DNA of 64,000 bases from Chloroflexota bacterium (GCA_019456165.1 VRUJ01000024.1:1-64000); one strand, 5' to 3'. Counted from the stretch's first letter, positions 1-8,169 are shown. Notes: generated by a model not told the origin, from the sequence alone. Made by a program: numbers and translations.

Positions 1-66
1 TGGCAATTCCGAGCGGGCGATGCTCGTATCAAACTCAAACAGCTTTATCCATCACTACCAGCGTGA
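1..66 (+). pseudogene. C-terminal tail of an upstream gene, possibly an IS630-type transposase
   Basis: The first 21 codons read WQFRAGDARIKLKQLYPSLPA and end at TGA (64-66). The pattern W-x-F-x-x-x-DARIKL-x-x-LYPS resembles the C-terminus of IS630-type transposases as I remember the family. This is recall, not a search, and the rest of the gene lies outside the window. It is in the same frame as the peptidase that begins directly after the stop codon, so an insertion may have removed the true start of that peptidase. Confidence 0.45.
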
Positions 67-1428
67 CTGAGCACTAGTGACGCTATAAAATTCGCCCAAC
101 AAAATCATCAATCATTTTTAACTGAATTGGAAGAATTATTAAAAATTCCATCAATTTCAATTTTAGATGAATACGCCAAAGATATTGGTGCCGCGGCGGA
201 TTGGTTAATTCAAAAATTGACAGACATGAATCTTCTACTGGTGAAGAAAATTTCAACAGAAAGACATCCGATTGTATATGCTGAAAATCTCTCAGCAGGG
301 CAAAATAAACCAACAATATTATTCTATGGTCATTATGATGTTCAGGTTCCAGATCCATTAAATGCTTGGGAAAGTGAACCCTTCGTACCCACCATTCGGA
401 ACAATAATTTATACGCTAGGGGTGCGTCTGATAATAAAGGGGATATTTCAACATTTCTAGCAGCTCTCGAATCAATTAAGGCAGTTGGTGAATTGCCAAT
501 CAATATCAAAATTCTCCTTGAGGGGGAAGAGGAAATAGGGTCAAAAAGTTTAAGAACTTTTATTCCAGAGAATCAAGAATTATTAAAGGCAGATTTTTGC
601 CTAAATTTAGATAGCGGAATGTCTGACTATGATTTACCAAGTATTACCTATGGATTACGAGGTGGCATTTATGTTGGTTTAAAATTAACTGGACCTGCCA
701 AATCATTACACTCGGGGATGTTTGGGGGGGTCATTGAAAACCCAATCCATGTGCTTAGTAGATTTATTGCAGATATGCTAGATAAAAATGGTTTAGTAAC
801 AATGCCATATTTTTATGATGATGTTCGAATTATGAGTGATGAAGAAAAAGAACTCTCAAAATTGAACCCCAAAGATGAAGCCTTCTTCCTTAAGGAATCA
901 GGCGCACCGGCAATTTGGGGAGACAAAAACTTTTCTCCCTATGAACGGACTGTGCTCCGCCCAACTTTTGATGTATTAATGGTTCAGGGAGGTGAAAGAA
1001 AAAGTGCGATTACCTCAACTGCCAATGCCCTTATCAGTTTTCGGCTTGTTCCAGACCAAGACCCCAAAAAGATATATCAGCAGTTCGAGGCATATATTCA
1101 ATCGAAGCTACCTAAGACAATGACTCTTGAAATGAATTTGCTTGGTGCTGACCCTGCATTCATCCAAGATGTTGATACCCCCCAAATCGAAATCATGAAA
1201 AGGACTTTGCATGAAACGTGGGGCGTCACCCCCATCATTGAAAGAAGCGGGGGTGGAATTCCAGTTGTATGCCTTCTCCAGCGACACTTAGGGATGCCAA
1301 CCGTATTAACAGGCATCACCCTCCCCGATGATAACTTGCATGGTCCGAATGAAAAGATTCACATCCCAACATGGAAAAAGGGGATTGAATCGGTGATTCG
1401 GTTTATTACCCTATTAGGAAATGCCTAA
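67..1428 (+). CDS. M20 family metallopeptidase (dipeptidase type)
   Basis: This is a zinc-dependent exo- or dipeptidase of family M20, probably cytosolic. Zinc-ligand segments are visible: FYGHYDVQ with the HxD pair, RGASDNKGD, the catalytic-base segment LLEGEEEIGS, LNLDSG, SLHSG in the dimerisation region, and a C-terminal LHGPNE. An ATG-like start is not obvious. The first usual start codon is TTG at 127, but residues encoded upstream (AIKFAQQNHQSFLTELEELL) match the usual N-terminal helix of these dipeptidases, so the frame should be read from about 67. There the only candidate is CTG, directly after the TGA of the preceding fragment. The gene may have lost its own start and initiation site. 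It is followed by integration-scar sequence rather than by an operon partner. Family assignment is firm; the substrate is unknown. Confidence 0.85.
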   Translation: MSTSDAIKFAQQNHQSFLTELEELLKIPSISILDEYAKDIGAAADWLIQKLTDMNLLLVKKISTERHPIVYAENLSAGQNKPTILFYGHYDVQVPDPLNAWESEPFVPTIRNNNLYARGASDNKGDISTFLAALESIKAVGELPINIKILLEGEEEIGSKSLRTFIPENQELLKADFCLNLDSGMSDYDLPSITYGLRGGIYVGLKLTGPAKSLHSGMFGGVIENPIHVLSRFIADMLDKNGLVTMPYFYDDVRIMSDEEKELSKLNPKDEAFFLKESGAPAIWGDKNFSPYERTVLRPTFDVLMVQGGERKSAITSTANALISFRLVPDQDPKKIYQQFEAYIQSKLPKTMTLEMNLLGADPAFIQDVDTPQIEIMKRTLHETWGVTPIIERSGGGIPVVCLLQRHLGMPTVLTGITLPDDNLHGPNEKIHIPTWKKGIESVIRFITLLGNA

Positions 1429-1500
1429 TCTTTTATAACAAATGTGACCTTCACATTTACTCGGTATAACTTTAAAAAGAATTTTCCCATGGCAGAGCGA

Positions 1501-1800
1501 GAGCCGTTTTCCTTTTAGGTGCAATTAAGGTGCAAAACGTGTGGAAATTATGTACTCTATGGACTCAATGGATGTTTCTACCCCCATATAGTGGACTACA
1601 TGGACATTATGGACACTATATACAGGGAGATTACCTCTTTTATTCTTTATACTAGTAGGTTGGGAACGAGTCGCCTTTCCTGTTTTGATTTATTATCTAA
1701 CTTACTGCAATTTTACTGCAAACGCCATGGAAACAATGGACACTTTTTACCCCCATCTGTTGACCCCATGGACACAATGGTCACAGATATACTGTATGGT
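1501..1800 (+). repeat. Leader of integration scar A: two degenerate tandem copies with arm-like direct repeats
   Basis: Two related blocks sit in tandem. Block 1 (about 1501-1640) carries GGTGCAA-ttaa-GGTGCAA, and block 2 (about 1667-1800) carries TTACTGCAA-tt-TTACTGCAA. Each is followed by multiple ATGGACAC-like units. Block 2 starts with GAGTCGCCTTTCCTG, which also occurs near 7856 (one mismatch) and at 10229. Paired direct repeats beside an attachment core are typical of arm-binding sites of tyrosine recombinases; that reading is inference. The 119-codon open frame through this DNA is not a convincing gene. Apart from scar A and a hairpin, the rest of 1429-2072 shows nothing I recognise. 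Confidence 0.6.
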
Positions 1801-1815
1801 CGAACTGCACGGAAT

Positions 1816-1858
1816 CTCCTAAAGCATAGGTTGACGGTTCGAGCCCGTCCTGGGGTAC
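1816..1858 (+). repeat. tRNA-Arg 3'-half scar A (att-like)
   Basis: The sequence runs from the anticodon loop CTCCTAA through the T-arm TTCGAGC to the acceptor CTGGGGTAC. It matches 3165-3207 of the tRNA-Arg with two differences (AAGCAT for AAGCGT, TTGACGG for TTGGCGG). The 5' half of a tRNA is absent. A 3'-half copy starting at the anticodon loop is the expected footprint of a tyrosine-recombinase integration at a tRNA gene. Confidence 0.75.
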
Positions 1859-2017
1859 TTCCAAGCGGGGAAAAATAAAACCTGAAGAATGGTCGGCAAA
1901 GCGAAGGAACCAACGCAGCACTGACTAGCTAATGCCCAATCGGCAAGGTGCACTTCGCTCGCATATATGCAGGCATATCGTCCAGTGAAAGATTGGCGAC
2001 ATAAAACATGCTGCGAT

Positions 2018-2049
2018 GAGATGGATGGCAAATCTGCGCCATCCATCTC
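2018..2049 (-). terminator. Perfect 12-bp hairpin downstream of the lipoprotein gene
   Basis: GAGATGGATGGC and GCCATCCATCTC are perfect inverted arms around an 8-base loop, starting 24 bases past the stop codon of the minus-strand lipoprotein gene. The bases after it on the minus strand are only moderately T-rich (GCATGTTTTATG), so it is either a weak intrinsic terminator or a 3'-end stabilising hairpin. Confidence 0.5.
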
Positions 2050-2072
2050 GCCGAATGCGCTAAATCCTGGCT

Positions 2073-2933
2073 TTAGTCGCTGCTGCAGTCCTCCGGCGGG
2101 ACAAATGGCTCAAAACCGTCCACTGGGAAATAGTCCGCTGTGATCTCGCCAGTCGTCTCTGTGTTAGGGTCTAAGCCGGCAACGTTGGGGTCTATAGCGA
2201 AAAAGCTGTCGAAATTATTGACCACCACGTTGGCATGCACACGTGTGATGAAACCACCATCTCTGGCGATAAAGATACTCCCGTCGATAAACGTATAATC
2301 ATCCAATGCTTCCTCGACAAAGTTCTCCACCGAAAGGGTATATTCGTCCGATAGGACATCATTGACGGTCACACCCTCGTTTATCAATGTGCTTTGATTT
2401 TGAAAAGCGTCGAATATGTCAACCGACAATTCATAGACTTTCTCCGCAGTGGAATCTGCCGAGGAAGACAAACACATGCCACCAGGGAAGGTAGTGTAGT
2501 TGGTGCCATCCAGTGTCACGATATCGAAGCCTTGTAACTCGCCAGCCATCGTGTCGGAAATCACGGTGTGGTAAGCTTCAAAAGGATCAGTTTGGGTCTC
2601 GATCCTTAATACAAACTCAAATGAAACCGGGCTGCTGTCTAAGCCGGTGCCTTGGATAATTCCGATGGCATGATAGATGTAATTGGGGTGAACTGCAGAA
2701 AGCTGGTTGACCGCTCCCAAATCGATCGTCTCGGCAACATTATCTTCCGGCTCAGGTTGACTATCCCCGGGATCATCCTCACCCCCGCTACTATTGGCAT
2801 CGCCTGTGTCGACATTGCTGCTCTCACTGCTGTTGTCATCTTCTTGGTCGGCATTTTCACTCCCACTGAGAGTACAGGCCAAAGATATTAGCAGCAAGAC
2901 AATCATTAGGCTGATAAACTTTTTATTCCACAT
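2073..2933 (-). CDS. Secreted lipoprotein of unknown function
   Basis: I do not recognise a named family. The N-terminus is a lipoprotein signal peptide: MWNKK, a hydrophobic stretch, then the lipobox S-L-A-C with lipidated Cys20. A linker of about 50 residues rich in Ser, Asp, Glu and Gly follows, then a roughly 210-residue domain with alternating beta-like segments and conserved-looking Asp and Pro. It is probably anchored outside the membrane and may bind a ligand, as LppX/LprG-like lipoproteins do, but this comparison is only by general appearance. A strong AGGAGG ribosome site lies 8 bases before the ATG. It is the only cargo gene between scar A and the tRNA-Arg gene. Confidence 0.75.
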   Translation of the reverse strand: MWNKKFISLMIVLLLISLACTLSGSENADQEDDNSSESSNVDTGDANSSGGEDDPGDSQPEPEDNVAETIDLGAVNQLSAVHPNYIYHAIGIIQGTGLDSSPVSFEFVLRIETQTDPFEAYHTVISDTMAGELQGFDIVTLDGTNYTTFPGGMCLSSSADSTAEKVYELSVDIFDAFQNQSTLINEGVTVNDVLSDEYTLSVENFVEEALDDYTFIDGSIFIARDGGFITRVHANVVVNNFDSFFAIDPNVAGLDPNTETTGEITADYFPVDGFEPFVPPEDCSSD

Positions 2934-3132
2934 TGATGAACCTCCTCAAAAAAAATTTGACCAAGTCTTTTGTATCATATTGGCAATCTTATCATATTAC
3001 GCTATGGAATGTTGAGGATGTTGAATGAGATTACCGCTGAATCTCTCTTGCGGTGGCTAGGTAAACGCATCCCCGCTTCAGGGAGTTTGGTTTAGTTCAG
3101 TACAAATCTCACTTGCTAAATTATTAATAATT

Positions 3133-3206
3133 GGGCCAGTAGCTCAAATGGATAGAGTGACGCTCTCCTAAAGCGTAGGTTGGCGGTTCGAGCCCGTCCT
3201 GGGGTA
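3133..3206 (+). tRNA. tRNA-Arg (anticodon CCT), acceptor stem imperfect
   Basis: The cloverleaf reads as follows: acceptor GGGCCAG, D-arm GCTC/GAGT, perfect anticodon stem ACGCT/AGCGT around loop CTCCTAA (anticodon CCT), 5-base variable loop, T-stem GGCGG/CCGTC with TTCGAGC loop, 3' acceptor CTGGGGT and discriminator A. CCA is not encoded. Acceptor positions 2-71 and 3-70 are G-G mismatches; CCCCAG would be expected opposite CTGGGG. This copy may therefore be a decayed or chimeric tRNA produced by integration, with the functional gene elsewhere. It is the only copy in the window with a 5' half, and it is the reference for scars A to F. Confidence 0.75.
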
Positions 3207-3319
3207 CAAATATGCGGGGGAAATAATTATTTAAGATCTGTCCACTGTTTTTGGTGACCTACAAGAAGCACCAAGCCGTATACATCTTGAATCAAATATA
3301 TAATCTAAAGAGGGCATTT

Positions 3320-3850
3320 CCCCGCAGCTTGCTGCGCAAACAATAGGGTAAGATAAGGGGATGAGCAAACTGGTGAGGAAGAGCCATAAAGTATCAGTCT
3401 TGATGTATCATTATGTCTGCCCTGCAAAATATCGAAGTGTAGTAATGGATAAAAAAGTTGATGAACTACTGAAAGAAGTATGTCTGGAGATAGCAAAACG
3501 ATACCAAATCGAGTTCATCGAGATAGGAACAGATAAGGAACATGTGCATTTTCTAATCCAGTCGGTACCGACGTATAGCCCCACAAAAATAATCCAGACG
3601 GTGAAAAGTTTGACAGCGCGAGAAATATTCAAACAAGTGCCAGAGGTGAAAAGGAAGTTGTGGGGTGGAGAATTTTGGTCGGATGGGTACTATGTGACAA
3701 CAGTCGGACGACACGGGAGTGAAGAAACGATACAAAAATATGTACAGGATCAAGGAAAGGATGAAGAGTATCAGCAACTACATGAACAGCAACTCAAGTT
3801 ATTTTCATAAGACTGGATAGCTGCTGGATACCCCGCAGCTTGCTGCGGGG
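3320..3850 (+). mobile_element. IS200-type insertion sequence (tnpA only)
   Basis: A single Y1 transposase gene is bracketed by subterminal palindromes of the same sequence. The left one starts CCCCGCAGCTTGCTGCG at 3320 and the right one is CCCCGCAGCTTGCTGCGGGG at 3831-3850. IS200/IS605 elements have such hairpins at both ends instead of terminal inverted repeats and make no target duplication. No tnpB is present. The true cleavage sites lie a few to some tens of bases outside these hairpins and cannot be fixed here. The element sits inside the cargo between the tRNA-Arg and scar B. Confidence 0.85.
3361..3810 (+). CDS. tnpA: IS200/IS605 family Y1 transposase TnpA
   Basis: This is a 149-residue HUH single-strand transposase that cuts and rejoins hairpin-flanked IS ends. 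The HUH motif is His61-Val62-His63 in the KEHVHFLIQ strand. The catalytic tyrosine is Tyr127 in the helix IQKYVQDQG, with the conserved Gln two to four residues on. WGGEFWSDGYY is the usual conserved segment before it. The length is normal for TnpA and there is no frame damage, so the element may still be active. The ATG follows AAGGGG by no spacer, so its translation signal looks weak, as is common in these elements. Confidence 0.95.
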   Translation: MSKLVRKSHKVSVLMYHYVCPAKYRSVVMDKKVDELLKEVCLEIAKRYQIEFIEIGTDKEHVHFLIQSVPTYSPTKIIQTVKSLTAREIFKQVPEVKRKLWGGEFWSDGYYVTTVGRHGSEETIQKYVQDQGKDEEYQQLHEQQLKLFS

Positions 3851-3970
3851 AGGTTTCATTTCTTGTTTTTGTACAGGAATAATACACCTCCTAATCACTG
3901 AACAAGAATTAAAATTTACTTCAATGTATAATATTGCCTAAATTAATTTTAAGTATTTTTTGGAGTTGCA

Positions 3971-5338
3971 ATGAGATATTTTTCGCGATCACACAATAAT
4001 AGGAAGAGCTTGAGACCCCCTGATCTATATGAATATTTTGTCGATAATTTTTGGTTTAAATCAGTTGACTTGGAAAATCAAAAGATCAATGAACCTTTGA
4101 GAGGTAAACATAAAGCCGATATTGTAATTATTGGAGGTGGATTCACAGGGCTTTCCGCAGCTTATAACATTCGTAAAAAATATCCCAATAAGAAGATTGT
4201 TCTGCTTGAAGGCGCTTGCTGCGGCTATGGCGCAAGTGGTCGAAATGGCGGATTTTGTATCACCACAGATTGGATAGAAGGTATGGAGGGTTTTGATCTA
4301 GAAAACCGAAAAAAAACTTTGGGCATGTCCTCGTATGGCCTAAGACAAATTAAGCAAGTAATTTCAGAGTACGGCGTTGAATGTGATTTGGAAGAAAACG
4401 GGATGTTGAGTGTAGCTTTGAATAACAAACACGTTAAAGTCCTAGAAAAGCATCATGCCTACTATAACAAGATTGGGATGGAATCCACACTGCTCCTGGG
4501 AGATGATTTAAAGGCTGAAATCAACTCGCCCTCCTTCACAGCCGGATTACTAGTGCCCTACGGAGCAATTCTAAATCCAGCTAAGCTTGCACGCGAGATG
4601 AAGCGGGTGATTGAAGAACTGGGTGTTGAGGTGCGGGAGCAAACAGTGGTGACTCGGATAACGCCAGGAAAAACGATTCTTGTGGATACTGAATTAGGCG
4701 AAATACAGGCACCGTCTATCGTGATTGCCATGAATGCCTATAGTCATAAATTGGGTTTCTTTAAAAATCGCGTAATCCCAATTAGTGTATTCCAAATCGC
4801 TACAGAACCACTCAGCCTCGAACAATGGGAGTCTATAGGGTGGCAAAACCGGCAAGGTTTATCTGATCTGCGAGCTTTATATAATTATAGCCGTCCAACT
4901 GTTGAAGGAAGGATTGTTATGGGAGGGGTAAACCCCCAGTATTATAGCAAAGATCTATTGTCTTCCGGGAACGACAAATTCGTATCACGGCGTATAGAAG
5001 AAGAAATGTTTACATTCTTCCCCCAGCTAAAGGGGTTGAAAATTGAACATGCCTGGGGTGGAACCACTGCCCTAACTCTGGGGAATAAGGAATCCATCGG
5101 GGTAATAGGCGATCATAAGAATATTTACTATGGCGTAGGTTATGGTGAGGGGGTTCCTGCTACGCAAACAGCTGGGAGAATTATCGCCGAATTAATGGTG
5201 GGCGAATCGAATGATTTTACCAATCATAAGTTTGTAAATAAACAGATTCCTTATGCAGGTCCAGCCGGATTACGAAAATATTTCGCCATCGGTGCAAAGT
5301 GGCTCATGAACAAATATGATTTGCGACTTTACAGATAA
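3971..5338 (+). CDS. FAD-dependent amino-acid/amine oxidoreductase (DAO family)
   Basis: This 455-residue flavoenzyme belongs to the D-amino-acid oxidase/glycine oxidase fold (DadA, PuuB-like). The dinucleotide-binding motif IIGGGFTG is at residues 53-60 and ends its beta-alpha-beta unit at Glu80. The GASGRNGGF segment at 88-95 is typical of PuuB/sarcosine-oxidase relatives. The C-terminal part has the YYGVGYGEGV segment that closes the FAD site. It probably oxidises an amine or amino acid in the cytosol; the substrate cannot be told. The start follows TTTTGGAGTTGCAATG, giving a GGAG site at good distance. It is a stand-alone cargo gene between the IS200 element and scar B. Confidence 0.85.
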   Translation: MRYFSRSHNNRKSLRPPDLYEYFVDNFWFKSVDLENQKINEPLRGKHKADIVIIGGGFTGLSAAYNIRKKYPNKKIVLLEGACCGYGASGRNGGFCITTDWIEGMEGFDLENRKKTLGMSSYGLRQIKQVISEYGVECDLEENGMLSVALNNKHVKVLEKHHAYYNKIGMESTLLLGDDLKAEINSPSFTAGLLVPYGAILNPAKLAREMKRVIEELGVEVREQTVVTRITPGKTILVDTELGEIQAPSIVIAMNAYSHKLGFFKNRVIPISVFQIATEPLSLEQWESIGWQNRQGLSDLRALYNYSRPTVEGRIVMGGVNPQYYSKDLLSSGNDKFVSRRIEEEMFTFFPQLKGLKIEHAWGGTTALTLGNKESIGVIGDHKNIYYGVGYGEGVPATQTAGRIIAELMVGESNDFTNHKFVNKQIPYAGPAGLRKYFAIGAKWLMNKYDLRLYR

Positions 5339-5439
5339 ATGAATTGTGTGTGAAATGTTTGTTGGTCATGATCGTAACTCCGTGTGGACTGATGACTTCT
5401 CAGCTTCAATAGACCCAAATCACAGAAATCAACGGCAAA

Positions 5440-5533
5440 CCCCATGGAAACTATGGACACAGATATACGGTATGGACAAACAACACTGAAACTCCTAAAG
5501 CGTAGCTTGGCGGTTCGAGTCCCTCCAGTGCGC
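5440..5533 (+). repeat. Integration scar B with partial leader
   Basis: The core at 5492-5533 starts CTCCTAAAGCG and continues through GGCGGTTCGAG, matching tRNA-Arg. The acceptor end is changed (CTCCAGTGCGC). The leader just before it has CCATGGAAACTATGGACAC and ATATACGGTATGG, matching the leader of scar A at 1726-1743 and 1785-1799. The TGCAA-type direct repeats are not clear here. This copy is more decayed than A or C. Confidence 0.65.
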
Positions 5534-5534
5534 T

Positions 5535-5564
5535 AAAAATCCTCTCTACTTTGAGGGGATTTTT
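5535..5564 (+). terminator. Rho-independent terminator
   Basis: The arms AAAAATCCTCT and AGGGGATTTTT form a stem with one G-T pair around loop CTACTTTG, followed by a T-rich tail. It lies directly after scar B and would stop transcripts leaving the oxidoreductase cassette. Confidence 0.8.
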
Positions 5565-5590
5565 CTTTATTTCATGTTATATATAAATAT

Positions 5591-6179
5591 ATGAATACAA
5601 TAAATCCTAAGGTTGATGTATATTTAAGTAAAGCCAAAAAGTGGCAGGAAGAAATGGAGACATTGAGAATGATCATTCTTGACTGTCAGCTGGCCGAAGA
5701 AGTGAAGTGGGGTAAACCTTGTTACTCGTTTGAGGAAAATAACATAGTTATTATCCAACCATTTAAAGAATACTGTGCACTACTATTTTTCAAAGGTGTT
5801 TTGTTAAAGGATACCAATGGTATTCTAATCAAACCAGGGGAGAATACGCAGGCGGGCCGCCAGATTCGGTTCACCAATGTTCGAGAAATAGTTGAGATGG
5901 AAACCATCTTGAAAGCCTATATATGAAGCCATTAAAGTGGAAAAAGCCGGTTTGAAAGTGAATTTTAAAAAGAATACAGAACTCATATTTCCTGAAGAAT
6001 TTCAAAATAAATTAGATGAAATCCCTGCCTTGAAGACTGCTTTTGATGCATTAACGCCGGGACGAAAAAGAGCATACAATCTTTATTTTTCTGCAGCCAA
6101 ACAATCCAAAACCCGACAGTCAAGGGTTGAAAATTGTATGCAGCAAATTCTCAATGGAAAGGGATTAAATGATCGGTAA
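5591..6179 (+). pseudogene. YdeI/DUF1801-family gene broken by a frameshift
   Basis: The first 111 codons (5591-5926) give the N-terminal DUF1801-like domain, with EEVKWGKPCYSF and KGVLLKD. They stop abruptly after LKAYI. The rest of the family protein continues in another frame to 6179 (EAIKVEKAGLK, then LDEIPALKTAFDALTPGRKR and a C-terminal Arg-rich YdeI tail). The break is in the dinucleotide run CTATATATGAAGCC near 5917-5925. Adding back one TA pair would restore AYIYEAIKVEKAG. The lesion is therefore a two-base slippage deletion, or a sequencing error in a TA run. The intact protein would be about 195 residues. Function of the family is poorly known. Confidence 0.8.
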
Positions 6180-6337
6180 ATTCGATGAGATAATAAATCA
6201 ATAAAACTTTAAGATATTATCTCACTTTGCGTTCCGTTGACACCAAATGGACAGCATGATTACAATAAGCTTAATTGGGACAAAATTGCAAATGAATAGT
6301 GGTATCTGTACCATATAAATACGTTGGCAGTAATATA

Positions 6338-6487
6338 ATGAAGACCACACTTTACATATTGACAATCTTATTAACTGGACAAATATTTGCGCAAACGAAA
6401 AAGGCAGAAGATTTCGGTTTTAGACACATTCAAACTATTTATCAAGGCGATACCTCGCTTTATTTCAGAGTATCAATAAATGAATAA
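6338..6487 (+). pseudogene. N-terminal fragment of a secreted protein, Bacteroidota-like
   Basis: From the ATG at 6338 the peptide begins MKTTLYILTILLTGQIFAQ, a typical signal peptide ending A-x-A-like before QTKKAEDFGFRHIQTIY. The opening resembles secreted alpha/beta-hydrolase-like proteins of Bacteroidota. This is memory of the style, not a search. It stops after about 49 residues, too short for a mature domain, so I call it a truncated remnant. It runs directly into a fragment of a YdeI-like gene, marking a recombination junction. Confidence 0.4.
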
Positions 6488-6533
6488 AATGAATCCTAAT
6501 GTTGATGCATATTTAAGTAAAGCCAATACCTAA
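6480..6533 (+). pseudogene. Second, truncated copy of a YdeI/DUF1801 gene start
   Basis: ATG AAT AAA ATG AAT CCT begins an 17-residue peptide containing NPNVDAYLSKA, nearly the same as NPKVDVYLSKA at the start of the gene at 5591. The DNA match covers about 40 bases. After GCCAA the match ends and the 3' end of the minus-strand PP-loop gene begins. It is a fragment left by a duplication or insertion. Confidence 0.6.
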
Positions 6534-7724
6534 TCGTTTTCTTATCCAATATTTAATCTCATAGGGAATGGACGTTCTTATCTTGTATTTAATGTGATAA
6601 ATAAATTGACCGATATACATTAACAATAACAAGGGAATCAATCCGAATTTCCGAACAGCGACAGCGCGTTTTATAAACCTCATAATAAAATCATACTCAA
6701 CATTAATGTTGAAAAACCAACGTAAATACAAAATAAGGATATTGCTTTTTGGAAATATAGGGTAAGTTATTAATTTACCGATTAGATGCAGGTATATCAT
6801 CGTATTAACACATTTTTCACATTTGCCGCAATTTATATTCGTATTCGTATTCGCCTGGTTGATACAGACTCTTAAATTCTGTTAAGTTGGCTGCCAATGC
6901 GCAAGTTGGTCCATTTTGATAGTTCGGTTGGTGGCTGCGCCGAAGTGAACAAATTGGGTGTTCTCGGTAGACAATAAATGATCTGAAAGCGGAGATGTTC
7001 CCGCCGGTGCCAGGTTTGGATAATCATAGGTTGCAGGGATATAAAACTTCTTGAATAATTTCCCCAGAAACAGAGCTGTGCCTATCAAGGGCCCCCCATG
7101 AGCGTAAATCCAATCTATTTGATAGGCATAAAATTGGCCTATATTTGTTTTGGCTTCTAATAAAGTTATTCCTAAGTCCTTGAACAAGGTTTCATAGCGA
7201 AGCCATAACGAGTTGTACTGTTCCTGGGAGGCCAGTGGTATGTCAAAGCCGTGGATAAAAAGTCCATGCGATAATTGATAAAAGGTATTGGGTTGATTTT
7301 GCGGCAAATGAAAAGAGAGGGTGTGAAATGAATCTACACCTCCCGAGAAGGCAGTTCCAACACCACCAGGAGAAAACTGATCCTTGGAGGGAGTCAGTTT
7401 TTGATAAGTTACGTTGACCCTTTCAAATAGATTGGGTAGCCAGGCATTAAATACAGCTTGATATTCTTCGAATCCATATGCAAGGCGCGCAGAGGTTGTT
7501 CCTCTTACTTCAACATTTTCTCCTAATCTCATGGATCTTAAGATCAACGAAGCAATAAATCCGTCACTTTGAAATGAAATAAAATCCTGGTAGGTTTCGG
7601 GAAAAGAAAACCAGAGTTTTTTTGGAATCTCTCTTGAAGCTGGAGAAGACGATTGAACTTCCACATTAGCGGAGATGACAATTTCCCCATCTTTGTTTAC
7701 CACATCTGGTTGGTGAATTATCAT
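6513..7724 (-). pseudogene. PP-loop ATP-pyrophosphatase-like gene with one in-frame nonsense codon
   Basis: Reading the minus strand from 7724, residues 1-280 contain the PP-loop SGGVDS at 127-132. They end at TAA (6882-6884). The same frame continues without other stops through 27 codons carrying C-x-x-C-x-x-C (NCGKCEKC, a zinc or iron-sulphur site) and then 95 more codons to 6513. Total length would be about 403 residues, which suits this family of adenine-nucleotide alpha-hydrolase-like proteins with a C-terminal Cys cluster. A Tyr codon is likely at the stop position (TAT or TAC to TAA, one base). The gene is therefore a recent pseudogene, or it makes a short protein lacking the Cys cluster. 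The function is unknown; relatives often sit in natural-product or surface-sugar loci. Confidence 0.75.
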
Positions 7725-7855
7725 AACTATCTTCTCTGCGTCTGTCGTGGTAAAGGCAGGTAGTGGGTCGTATCACAAACCTCTACTTAGGTTGAAATCC
7801 AGGATGGACTACTTTTCGACTGACTCTTAATCAGTTGGTTTTCAACACAATTTTG

Positions 7856-7910
7856 AGTCGTCTTTCCTGGATTGGGATATTATCTAACTAACAGCAATTT
7901 TACTGCAAAC
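7856..7910 (+). repeat. Leader of integration scar C
   Basis: GAGTCGTCTTTCCTG, then CTAACTAACAGCAA and TTTTACTGCAAAC, match the leader of scar A block 2 (1668-1722) almost base for base. The following 110 bases to scar C are AT-rich and only weakly similar (GATAAACACAATATAAATAACGG against the ATGGACAC units). Apart from this leader and scar C, I see no gene in 7725-8169. Confidence 0.6.
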
Positions 7911-8021
7911 ACGATAAACACAATATAAATAACGGACATAATTAAAAATATGATATGGGTAATTACGGGAATAATGAACTGCTGACACCAGAAAATAATG
8001 GATAAACGAATACACCGAAAA

Positions 8022-8064
8022 CTCCTAAAGCATAGGTTGGCGGTTCGAGCCCGTCCTGGGGTAC
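8022..8064 (+). repeat. tRNA-Arg 3'-half scar C (att-like)
   Basis: CTCCTAAAGCATAGG, then GGCGGTTCGAGCCCGTC and CTGGGGTAC, match the tRNA-Arg 3' half with a single difference (AGCAT for AGCGT). That same change is found in scar A. The shared variant suggests that A and C derive from one integration lineage rather than independently from the tRNA at 3133. Confidence 0.75.
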
Positions 8065-8169
8065 AAAACGGATTACTGTATTTATCATAAGAATGGGGTC
8101 ATAGAGTGTTCGCTCATGCTATACTTTTGCATGATATATTTTGATAAGTTTTATGAGTAGGAAGAAATT

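Noticed and set aside
1519-1878. 119-codon open frame on the + strand
   Set aside because: It runs through the repeat leader and scar A, its composition follows the repeats (WTQW-like), and no family resemblance is seen.
6882-6884. Programmed stop-codon recoding in the PP-loop gene
   Set aside because: The codon is TAA, which is not used for selenocysteine or pyrrolysine, and no recoding structure is evident; mutation is the simpler reading.
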